A stretch of 5,002 nt of DNA from Betaproteobacteria bacterium UBA2293. GTDB lineage: Bacteria > Pseudomonadota > Gammaproteobacteria > Burkholderiales > Rhodocyclaceae. The position numbers were made by a program, and so were the translations under genes. The stretch is taken from assembly GCA_002345845.1 (NCBI GenBank), contig DDWF01000331.1:1117-6118 (forward strand), read 5' to 3'. How positions within the stretch are numbered: position 1 is the stretch's first letter; each line of letters opens with the position of its first letter. Shown in pieces: positions 1 to 4,691 of this stretch. Below the pieces are notes generated by a model. The model saw nothing but the letters and a program-made list of their open reading frames with translations, was not told the origin of the DNA and did no database searches.

Positions 1-209
1 AGGAGATCATGAAGAAGTCGCGCGAGCTCGGCATGCAGACCTTCGACCAAGCCTTGTTCGACCTCTACGAGGCCGGCAAGATCACCTACGAGGACGCCCT
101 GCGCAACGCTGATTCGCTGAACGACCTGCGCCTGCAGATCAAACTGCATGGCAAGGAATCCAAGGACCGCGACCTGAGCACCGGCATCGGTCATCTCGAC
201 ATCGTCTGA
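1..209 (+). CDS. pilU: PilU, type IV pilus twitching-motility ATPase (C-terminal end only)
   Basis: This is the last 69 codons (reading frame from base 3) of a PilT/PilU-type hexameric retraction ATPase, which acts at the cytoplasmic face of the inner membrane to power type IV pilus retraction together with PilT. The visible part lies after all nucleotide-binding motifs, so catalysis cannot be judged here. The stretch LGMQTFDQALFDLYE, followed by ITYEDALRNADSLNDLRL, is the characteristic C-terminal signature; the NADSLNDLRL ending favours PilU over PilT, whose tail differs. The ATG at position 9 is internal, since the frame is open to the window edge and no ribosome binding site fits. The gene ends with TGA 14 bases before the next start, with no terminator between, so it is probably cotranscribed with the DUF4197 gene. 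Family assignment is firm; PilU rather than PilT is likely. Confidence 0.9.
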   Translation, partial: EIMKKSRELGMQTFDQALFDLYEAGKITYEDALRNADSLNDLRLQIKLHGKESKDRDLSTGIGHLDIV

Positions 210-223
210 CCAGGAGCCTCACC

Positions 224-910
224 ATGAAACGACTGCTTGCGCTGTTCGTCGCTGTTTTCGTCGGCAGTGCCGCGACTCTGGTCCAGGCGGCCGGCCTGGA
301 GGGGATTTCCAGCGGTGATGCGAGTGCTGGCGTCAAAGCGGCGCTGACCCAGGGGGCGGATTATGCGGTCGCTTCGTTGGGCAAGGAAAATGGCTTCCTC
401 GGCAATGCCAAGGTCAAGATCCCGCTGCCCGGCTATCTGCAGAAAGCCGAGAAAGGCCTGCGCATGTTCGGCATGGGCAAGCAGGCCGACGAACTGGTGA
501 ACACCATGAATCACGCGGCCGAGAACGCAGTTGCCGAGGCCAAGCCGATTCTCGTCGATTCGATCAAGAAGATGGGCGTGCAGGATGCCAAGGGTATTCT
601 GACGGGGGGCGATGACAGCGTGACCCAGTATTTTAAGCGTACCTCCTCCGAGCAGCTGTCCCAGAAGTTCATGCCCATCGTCAAGGCGGCCACCCAGAAG
701 CTGCAACTCGCCGAGCAGTACAACGCTTATGCCGGCAAGGCGGCGAGCATGGGCTTGATCGACTCCAAGGACGCCGACATCGACAGCTATGTCACGCAGA
801 AAGCCATGGACGGTCTGTTCCTGATGATCGCCGAGGAAGAGAAGAAGCTGCGCGCCAATCCGGTGGCCGCCGGCAGCGCATTGTTGAAGAAGGTTTTTGG
901 CGCCCTCTGA
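224..910 (+). CDS. DUF4197 family exported protein
   Basis: A 228-residue protein of the DUF4197 family, whose biochemical role is unknown. Residues 1-22 form a Sec signal peptide: basic Lys2-Arg3, a hydrophobic core from about 4 to 19, and a VQA cleavage motif before Ala23, so the mature protein is probably periplasmic. There is no lipobox cysteine and no cysteine at all. The family pattern is complete: GVKAALTQGA (37-46), NGFLGNAKVKIPLPG (56-70), a helix-rich middle, ILTGGDD (125-131) with TQYF (134-137), and QKAMDGLF (192-199) near a LLKKVFGAL end. Length is typical of the family. The ATG start is set by AGGAG at 212-216, seven bases upstream. It follows pilU by 14 bases and probably shares its transcript; a link to pilus function is only a guess from position. 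Confidence 0.9.
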   Translation: MKRLLALFVAVFVGSAATLVQAAGLEGISSGDASAGVKAALTQGADYAVASLGKENGFLGNAKVKIPLPGYLQKAEKGLRMFGMGKQADELVNTMNHAAENAVAEAKPILVDSIKKMGVQDAKGILTGGDDSVTQYFKRTSSEQLSQKFMPIVKAATQKLQLAEQYNAYAGKAASMGLIDSKDADIDSYVTQKAMDGLFLMIAEEEKKLRANPVAAGSALLKKVFGAL

Positions 911-957
911 GCGGAGTCGGCCCTCAAGTTCGGCGAGTTCCTGACGAAAACAGGAGC

Positions 958-963
958 AGGAGG
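958..963 (+). promoter_or_regulatory. Consensus ribosome binding site for the 971-1288 ORF
   Basis: AGGAGG lies seven bases before the ATG at 971, which is ideal spacing. A second AGGAG sits just upstream at 952-956. This site is the main evidence that the small downstream frame is translated, because its protein is not recognisable. Confidence 0.65.
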
Positions 964-970
964 TTGCCGA

Positions 971-1288
971 ATGAAATCCAGCCGTCTGCTATCGACCACT
1001 GATCGCTATGCCCGCCCGGCGCTTGAGCGCTCGCCTGATGTGGGCGAACTCGATGTGCGCCGCGTTGAGGCGCTGAATGCCATCGAAGGTGACCGCCAGC
1101 GCAGCCTCCGCCAGGAAATGCGCGAGGCTGATCCGCAGGATCGGGGCAATGCCCTTGGCGGCCTCGTTGGCCCCCCGGACGTTCGTGAAGTGGTCGAGCA
1201 AGTGGCCGGCCTGCCATCCGACGAGCGGGCGCGCCTGACCCGCCCGGCCCTGCCCGACGGCTTCTGTGTCGTCGACGAAAAGGCCTGA
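971..1288 (+). CDS. Small hypothetical protein, 105 residues
   Basis: I do not recognise this protein. It has 105 residues, is strongly charged (rich in Arg, Asp and Glu), has a single cysteine near the C-terminus, and shows no signal peptide, membrane segment or known motif. The N-terminal part (MKSSRLLSTTDRYARPALER) is basic; the middle (about 45-90) looks helical and acidic-basic, with repeated EVV/ERARL patterns; the end is LPDGFCVVDEKA. Support for coding is the consensus ribosome binding site at ideal spacing, a start 60 bases after the DUF4197 stop, GC-rich third codon positions, and an intrinsic terminator 58 bases after its stop. Against it, the opposite strand is also open over the same stretch, as often happens in GC-rich DNA, and first-position GC appears at least as high as third-position GC. 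It probably ends the pilU-DUF4197 transcription unit. Likely cytoplasmic. Confidence 0.6.
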   Translation: MKSSRLLSTTDRYARPALERSPDVGELDVRRVEALNAIEGDRQRSLRQEMREADPQDRGNALGGLVGPPDVREVVEQVAGLPSDERARLTRPALPDGFCVVDEKA

Positions 1289-1322
1289 ACGCTCGCCATC
1301 CCCCGGGTGGCCCCGGGCAGAG

Positions 1323-1328
1323 TAAAAT
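1323..1328 (+). promoter_or_regulatory. Possible -10 box for rep
   Basis: TAAAAT matches five of six bases of the sigma-70 -10 consensus and lies 55 bases before the rep start codon. No convincing -35 hexamer is seen; the region upstream instead holds two CCCCGGG copies (1301-1307 and 1311-1317). A start near 1335 would place the terminator hairpin inside the rep leader. Weak, single-element evidence. Confidence 0.35.
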
Positions 1329-1346
1329 TCGCCATCCCAGATACCA

Positions 1347-1377
1347 AGCGCCCCGCCTTGTCGGGGCGCTGTCTTTT
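1347..1377 (+). terminator. Rho-independent terminator upstream of rep
   Basis: A perfect nine-base stem, AGCGCCCCG (1347-1355) pairing with CGGGGCGCT (1362-1370), encloses the six-base loop CCTTGT and is followed by GTCTTTT. It terminates the rightward pilU-DUF4197-ORF group. It ends only five bases before the rep ATG, so it occupies the space where a rep ribosome binding site would be. There is no T-run for the opposite strand. Confidence 0.85.
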
Positions 1378-1382
1378 GTCGA

Positions 1383-3374
1383 ATGTCCGGTCTCAATCCC
1401 CAGCAACGCGAAGCGATCCATTACCTCGACGGCCCCCTGCTGGTGCTGGCGGGTGCCGGCTCGGGCAAGACCCGGGTGATCACGCAAAAAATCGCCTATC
1501 TGGTCCAGGATTGCGGTTTTCAGCCGCGCAACATCGCCGCCATCACCTTCACCAACAAGGCGGCCAAGGAAATGCAGGAGCGCGTGGCCAAGCTGCTCGG
1601 CAGTTCCGTTGCCAACGAACTGCAGATTTCCACCTTCCACTCGCTGGGCGTGCGCATCCTGCGCGAGGAAGCCAAGGTTCTCGGCTACAAGCCGCGCTTC
1701 TCGATCTTCGACTCCGCCGACTGCGCCGGCATCATCGGCGAGACGGCCAGCACTACCGACAAGGCGACCCTGCGCCACGTCCAGTCGATCATCTCCAACT
1801 GGAAAAACGCGCTGGTGACGCCGGAGGCCGCCCGCGGCCTGGCCCGCGACGAGCACGAAGCGCTGGCCGCCCATGCCTACCTGAGCTACGAGGCGACGCT
1901 AAAAGCCTACCAGGCAGTCGATTTCGACGACCTGATCGGGCTGCCGGTCAAACTGTTCAGCGACCATCCGCAGATTGCCGACAAATGGCAGAACCGCCTG
2001 CGCTACCTGCTGGTGGATGAATACCAGGACACCAATGCCTGCCAGTACCAGCTGCTCAAGCTGCTGACCGGCGTCCGCGCCCAGTTCACGGCGGTCGGCG
2101 ACGATGATCAGGCGATCTACGGCTGGCGCGGTGCCGACATCGACAACCTGCGCAAGCTGCCGGCCGAATTCCCGGCGCTGAAAGTCATCAAGCTGGAGCA
2201 GAATTACCGGTCGACGGTGCGCATCCTGAAGGCGGCAAACAACGTCATCGCCCACAACGACAAGCTGTTCGACAAGAAGCTGTGGTCGGAACTGGGGCAC
2301 GGCGAACAGATCACCGTCACCGCCTGCCGCGACAATGATGCCGAGGCCGAGGGCGTGGTCATGAAGCTGCAGGCGCATCGCTTCGAGCAGCGCACCCAGT
2401 TCAAGGATTACGCCATCCTCTACCGCTCCAACCACCAGGCGCGGATTTTCGAGGAATACCTGCGCGACCACCGGATTCCCTATCTGCTGTCGGGCGGCAA
2501 GTCCTTCTTCGACAAGGCGGAAATCAAGGACATCATCGCCTACCTGCGCTTGCTGGCCAACGAGGATGACGACCCGGCCTTCATCCGGGCGGCGACCACG
2601 CCGAAGCGCGGCATCGGCGCGGCGACCCTGCAGGTGCTCGGCACCTACGCCGGCGAGCGTCATGTCTCGCTGTTCCAGGCGGCCTTCGAGGAGGGATTCG
2701 CCCAGCGCATCCAGGCCCGCCAGCTCGAACCGCTGCTTGAGTTCTGCCAGTTCATCAACCGCAGTCAGGCGCGCGCCGAGCGCGAGCCGGCACACCAGGT
2801 GCTGCCCGACCTGCTGAAGGCCATTGATTACGAAACCTACCTCTACGACCACGAGGAGGAGCGCACGGCGCAGACGCGCTGGGCCAACGTCTGCGAGTTC
2901 GCCCAGTGGATCAACAAGAAGGGCGAGGCCGACGGCAAGACGCTGATCGACCTGACCCAGAGCATCGCCCTGATCAACATGCTGGACAAGCAAAATGCCG
3001 AGGACTACGACGCCGTCCAGCTGTCGACGTTGCACGCCTCGAAGGGGCTGGAGTACCGTCACGTGTTCCTGGTCGGCGTCGAGGAAGGCATCCTGCCGCA
3101 CCGCGAATCGCTGGAGCCGGCCAAACTGCAGGAAGAGCGGCGGCTGATGTATGTCGGCATCACCCGTGCCCAGATGTCACTGCGCATCAGCTACTGCGAG
3201 CGGCGCAAGCAGGCGCGCGAGTTCATTCCCTGCGAACCGTCGCGTTTCATCGACGAAATGGGTAAGGACGATGTGCGCTTTTCCGGTGGCAAGGAGGCGG
3301 CGCCATCCGACAAGGCTACCGGCAGCGCCCGGCTGGAGTCGTTGAAAGCGATGCTGGCGGCCAACAAGCGCTGA
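1383..3374 (+). CDS. rep: ATP-dependent DNA helicase Rep (SF1A)
   Basis: A 663-residue, full-length UvrD/Rep-family 3'-to-5' DNA helicase that uses ATP to clear proteins and restart stalled replication forks; cytoplasmic. All helicase motifs are present in order: Q motif LNPQQ (4-8), Walker A GAGSGKT (24-30), Ia ITFTNKAAKEM (54-64), Ib STFHSLG (83-89), motif II DEYQDTN (212-218) with the Mg and catalytic pair Asp212-Glu213, motif III VGDDDQAIYGWRGA (238-251), motif IV QNYRST (273-278), motif V LHASKGLE (550-557) and motif VI RRLMYVGITRAQ (586-597). Rep rather than UvrD or PcrA is indicated by close resemblance of the 2B region (about 370-540) to E. coli Rep and by the tail LESLKAMLAANKR (651-663), which resembles the E. 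coli Rep C-terminus that contacts DnaB. E. coli Rep has 673 residues. The start is fixed by the Q motif; no Shine-Dalgarno sequence precedes it. It is probably monocistronic, between two terminators. Confidence 0.96.
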   Translation: MSGLNPQQREAIHYLDGPLLVLAGAGSGKTRVITQKIAYLVQDCGFQPRNIAAITFTNKAAKEMQERVAKLLGSSVANELQISTFHSLGVRILREEAKVLGYKPRFSIFDSADCAGIIGETASTTDKATLRHVQSIISNWKNALVTPEAARGLARDEHEALAAHAYLSYEATLKAYQAVDFDDLIGLPVKLFSDHPQIADKWQNRLRYLLVDEYQDTNACQYQLLKLLTGVRAQFTAVGDDDQAIYGWRGADIDNLRKLPAEFPALKVIKLEQNYRSTVRILKAANNVIAHNDKLFDKKLWSELGHGEQITVTACRDNDAEAEGVVMKLQAHRFEQRTQFKDYAILYRSNHQARIFEEYLRDHRIPYLLSGGKSFFDKAEIKDIIAYLRLLANEDDDPAFIRAATTPKRGIGAATLQVLGTYAGERHVSLFQAAFEEGFAQRIQARQLEPLLEFCQFINRSQARAEREPAHQVLPDLLKAIDYETYLYDHEEERTAQTRWANVCEFAQWINKKGEADGKTLIDLTQSIALINMLDKQNAEDYDAVQLSTLHASKGLEYRHVFLVGVEEGILPHRESLEPAKLQEERRLMYVGITRAQMSLRISYCERRKQAREFIPCEPSRFIDEMGKDDVRFSGGKEAAPSDKATGSARLESLKAMLAANKR

Positions 3375-3382
3375 GCGGCAAC

Positions 3383-3411
3383 AAAAAAGGGAGGCCGCGG
3401 CCTCCCTTTTT
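3383..3411. terminator. Bidirectional terminator between rep and the cytochrome gene
   Basis: GGGAGGCC (3389-3396) and GGCCTCCC (3399-3406) form a perfect palindrome, with six A at 3383-3388 and five T at 3407-3411. The structure is symmetric, so it can end rep transcripts on the plus strand and the convergent cytochrome c transcript on the minus strand. It starts nine bases after the rep stop and ends 20 bases from the cytochrome stop. Confidence 0.92.
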
Positions 3412-3431
3412 GCTTGGTGAGTAGCCTGCGC

Positions 3432-3884
3432 TTACTGGACCTTGCCCAGGATGTAGTCGACAGCTCCCTTGATTTCGTCGTCGGACAGGCTGGTAGCGCC
3501 GCCCTTGGCTGGCATCGCGCCCTTGCCGTTGAGTACGGAAGCGTACAGTGCGTCCTTGCCGGCACCCAGGCGGGGAGCCCACTCACCCTTGGCGTCGATC
3601 TTCGGCGCGCCGGCGGCACCGGTGTTGTGGCAGGCGCCGCAGACGCTGTTGTAAACGGTTGGGCCGTCCTTCGGTGCGCCGCTGGCAGCGGCTGCGTCGG
3701 CCTTGGCCAGCTGGAAGCGGGCCACCGGCTGGATGCGGACTTCAGCCTGATCGCTACCGGAGAAGGCAGCATCGGCGGCGGAAGTCGATTTCTTGACGGT
3801 CAGCGGATAGAGAATCGCGATCAGAACAACCGCGACGATGATTACTGCCCACATGATGCCCTTGGAGGAATGCTTCTCGGCCAT
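3432..3884 (-). CDS. Membrane-anchored monohaem cytochrome c (c5-like)
   Basis: A 150-residue class I cytochrome c, tethered to the inner membrane with its haem domain in the periplasm. It probably passes electrons between respiratory complexes, but the partners are not shown by the window. Residues 1-10 (MAEKHSSKGI) are polar, 11-29 form one hydrophobic membrane segment without a clear cleavage site, 30-75 form an Ala-rich linker containing RIQPVARFQLAKA, and 76-150 form the haem domain. The single haem motif is CGACH (82-86), with His86 as proximal ligand; Met124 in GKGAMPAKGG is the expected distal ligand. The GAAGAPKI and EWAPRL segments match betaproteobacterial c5-like domains. The ATG at 3882-3884 is chosen over an upstream TTG at 3905 because GAGGT lies seven bases before it. 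It is convergent with rep and stands alone, with its own -10 box upstream. The family is clear; the physiological role is not. Confidence 0.9.
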   Translation of the reverse strand: MAEKHSSKGIMWAVIIVAVVLIAILYPLTVKKSTSAADAAFSGSDQAEVRIQPVARFQLAKADAAAASGAPKDGPTVYNSVCGACHNTGAAGAPKIDAKGEWAPRLGAGKDALYASVLNGKGAMPAKGGATSLSDDEIKGAVDYILGKVQ

Positions 3885-3891
3885 GCTGTAT

Positions 3892-3896
3892 ACCTC
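3892..3896 (-). promoter_or_regulatory. Ribosome binding site of the cytochrome c gene
   Basis: On the minus strand GAGGT precedes ATG by seven bases. This selects the start at 3884 and rejects a 21-base longer frame that begins at a TTG codon. Confidence 0.7.
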
Positions 3897-3921
3897 GGTG
3901 CGCAAATGAATAAAGTCCGCG

Positions 3922-3927
3922 ATTATA
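3922..3927 (-). promoter_or_regulatory. Consensus -10 box for the cytochrome c gene
   Basis: The minus strand reads TATAAT, a perfect sigma-70 -10 hexamer, giving a predicted start near 3915 and a leader of about 30 bases. No good -35 is present; TTCGCC at 3946-3951 (spacer 18) is the best and is poor. The minus-strand T-tract at 3950-3957 falls just upstream and could act as an AT-rich promoter element as well as a terminator tail. Confidence 0.6.
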
Positions 3928-3949
3928 ACGGCTTGCGGCGCAACAGGCG

Positions 3950-3977
3950 AAAAAAAACCCCGCCGGTGGGCGGGGTT
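3950..3977 (-). terminator. Minus-strand intrinsic terminator with no evident gene
   Basis: On the minus strand AACCCCGCC, a four-base loop CACC, and GGCGGGGTT form a nine-pair stem (3977-3969 with 3964-3956), running into eight consecutive T (3957-3950). The plus strand has no T-run after the stem, so the direction is clear. No recognisable minus-strand gene lies between here and aorA. It may end a small RNA, or shield the cytochrome promoter from antisense transcription. Confidence 0.75.
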
Positions 3978-3984
3978 GAAAATT

Positions 3985-4005
3985 CTCGAAAGGGGGGGTT
4001 TCGAG
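3985..4005 (-). other. Second stem-loop behind the minus-strand terminator
   Basis: CTCGAAA (3985-3991) and TTTCGAG (3999-4005) are perfect inverted repeats around a run of seven G (seven C on the minus strand). On the minus strand the hairpin is followed by AATTTT, so it could be a weak terminator or a structured part of an RNA ending at the stronger terminator 8 bases further on. Confidence 0.5.
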
Positions 4006-4018
4006 AGGAGGGGTTCAG

Positions 4019-4135
4019 TACACGCTTTGCAGTGTAGTCATCACCCAGAGGCGCGTCTGTCCTGCTTTCGTAGCCTTCTGTAACAGAATGTTGCATTGCG
4101 GCATGACACTCTCGGGGCTTTGCGACATCATGCAA
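4019..4135. promoter_or_regulatory. Dyads and repeats upstream of aorA; candidate control region
   Basis: This stretch has no credible ORF but several short symmetric elements. TACAC and GTGTA (4019-4023, 4032-4036) form a dyad with an eight-base gap. TTCTGTAACAGAA (4076-4088) is a perfect 13-base palindrome. TTGCGGCATGA (4096-4106) and TTGCGACATCA (4120-4130) are direct repeats matching at 9 of 11 bases, 24 bases apart. GCATGA (4101-4106) with TCATGC (4128-4133) and TTGCAT (4091-4096) with ATGCAA (4130-4135) are inverted pairs. They lie 70-180 bases before aorA, where an activator or repressor would bind. I could not fix a convincing -35/-10 pair for aorA, nor match a known regulator. Confidence 0.35.
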
Positions 4136-4190
4136 AAACGTGCCTGTTTACAAAACACGAAACCCATTAGGGCGACACCCAACAATCCAT

Positions 4191-4197
4191 GGAGGAG
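4191..4197 (+). promoter_or_regulatory. Ribosome binding site of aorA
   Basis: GGAGGAG lies five bases before the ATG at 4203. It decides the start in favour of 4203 over an in-frame GTG at 4140, whose 21 extra residues do not resemble ferredoxin sequence and which has no ribosome binding site. Confidence 0.8.
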
Positions 4198-4202
4198 ACA
4201 CC

Positions 4203-4679
4203 ATGCAGAAGTCGCTTCATATCGATCCAGCCAAATGCACCGGCTGCCTGCAGTGCGAAATGGCCTGCTCCTACGAGCATACGGGCGTGATCAACCCCTC
4301 GAAATCCCGGATCAAGGTGTTCAATTTTGAGCACGAAGGGCGCAAGGTGCCATATACCTGCACCCAGTGCGCCGACGCCTGGTGCATGAATGCCTGTCCG
4401 GTCGAGGCCATCGTCATCGATGCCGCCACCGGCGCCAAGGTGGTCAAGGAAGCGACCTGTGTCGGCTGCAAGGTGTGCACCATCGCTTGCCCGTTTGGCA
4501 CGATCAATTACATGGCCGATGTCGGCAAGGTGCAGAAATGCGACCTCTGCGCCGGCGATCCGAAGTGCGTCAGCGCCTGTCCGACCGCCGCCATCACCTA
4601 TGTCGATGCCGACTGGACCGGTCTCGACCGCATGCGGTCCTGGGCGGCCAAGGCCAACACAGCTGCCGTCGCGGCCTAA
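4203..4679 (+). CDS. aorA: AorA, four-cluster ferredoxin subunit of aldehyde oxidoreductase
   Basis: A 158-residue DmsB/HycB-type polyferredoxin with sixteen cysteines in four groups, enough for four [4Fe-4S] clusters: C12-C15-C18-C22, C53-C56-C61-C65, C86-C89-C92-C96 and C113-C116-C122-C126. In this fold the first and last groups share two clusters, as do the two middle groups. There is no signal peptide or membrane segment, so it is cytoplasmic. Given the AOR large-subunit gene 12 bases downstream, it is the electron-transfer subunit that accepts electrons from the tungsten cofactor. The Aromatoleum homologue is known to assemble into a conducting filament carrying AorB, with a flavin subunit AorC passing electrons to NAD+. 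The C-terminal tail after Cys126 (about 32 residues, ending AKANTAAVAA) is the part beyond the cluster core and may contribute to contacts between subunits (inference). AOR in such bacteria is tied to detoxifying or oxidising aldehydes from aromatic amino acid breakdown. Confidence 0.88.
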   Translation: MQKSLHIDPAKCTGCLQCEMACSYEHTGVINPSKSRIKVFNFEHEGRKVPYTCTQCADAWCMNACPVEAIVIDAATGAKVVKEATCVGCKVCTIACPFGTINYMADVGKVQKCDLCAGDPKCVSACPTAAITYVDADWTGLDRMRSWAAKANTAAVAA

Positions 4680-4691
4680 GGAGGAGAGATC

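Noticed and set aside
989..1396. Minus-strand ORF of 135 residues opposite the small plus-strand gene
   Set aside because: It starts at a TTG codon inside rep, has no ribosome binding site, runs across the rep-proximal terminator, and its protein is not recognised. The plus-strand frame has an ideal SD. Its open frame fits the usual GC-rich antisense effect, though it is not fully excluded.
924..1874. Minus-strand ORF of 316 residues across the hypothetical gene and the start of rep
   Set aside because: It is antisense to the well-supported rep N-terminus, crosses the terminator, and shows Gly/Arg-rich low-complexity content.
1899..3101. Long minus-strand ORF of 400 residues inside rep
   Set aside because: It lies wholly antisense to a helicase with every motif intact; its composition (many Leu, Val, Gln, Arg) is that of a GC-rich antisense shadow.
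3414..4037. Plus-strand ORF of 207 residues over the cytochrome gene
   Set aside because: It is antisense to a cytochrome with signature haem ligands, begins next to the bidirectional terminator, and runs through the orphan hairpins.
3923..4135. Minus-strand ORF of 70 residues upstream of the cytochrome gene
   Set aside because: It begins at TTG, has no SD, and reads through both stem-loops and the T-tract terminator; the protein shows no family features.
4131..4152. TyrR/PhhR-like half sites TGCAAA and TTTACA before aorA, attractive because AOR is linked to phenylalanine use
   Set aside because: The half sites are ten bases apart instead of the six of a TyrR-type box, and one has a mismatch.
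4140..4202. N-terminal extension of AorA from a GTG codon
   Set aside because: There is no ribosome binding site, the added residues are unlike ferredoxins, and GGAGGAG sits at good distance before the ATG at 4203.
4081..4202. Search for an FNR box or a sigma-54 -24/-12 promoter for aorA
   Set aside because: No TTGAT-N4-ATCAA-like site and no GG-N10-GC pair at useful positions was found.
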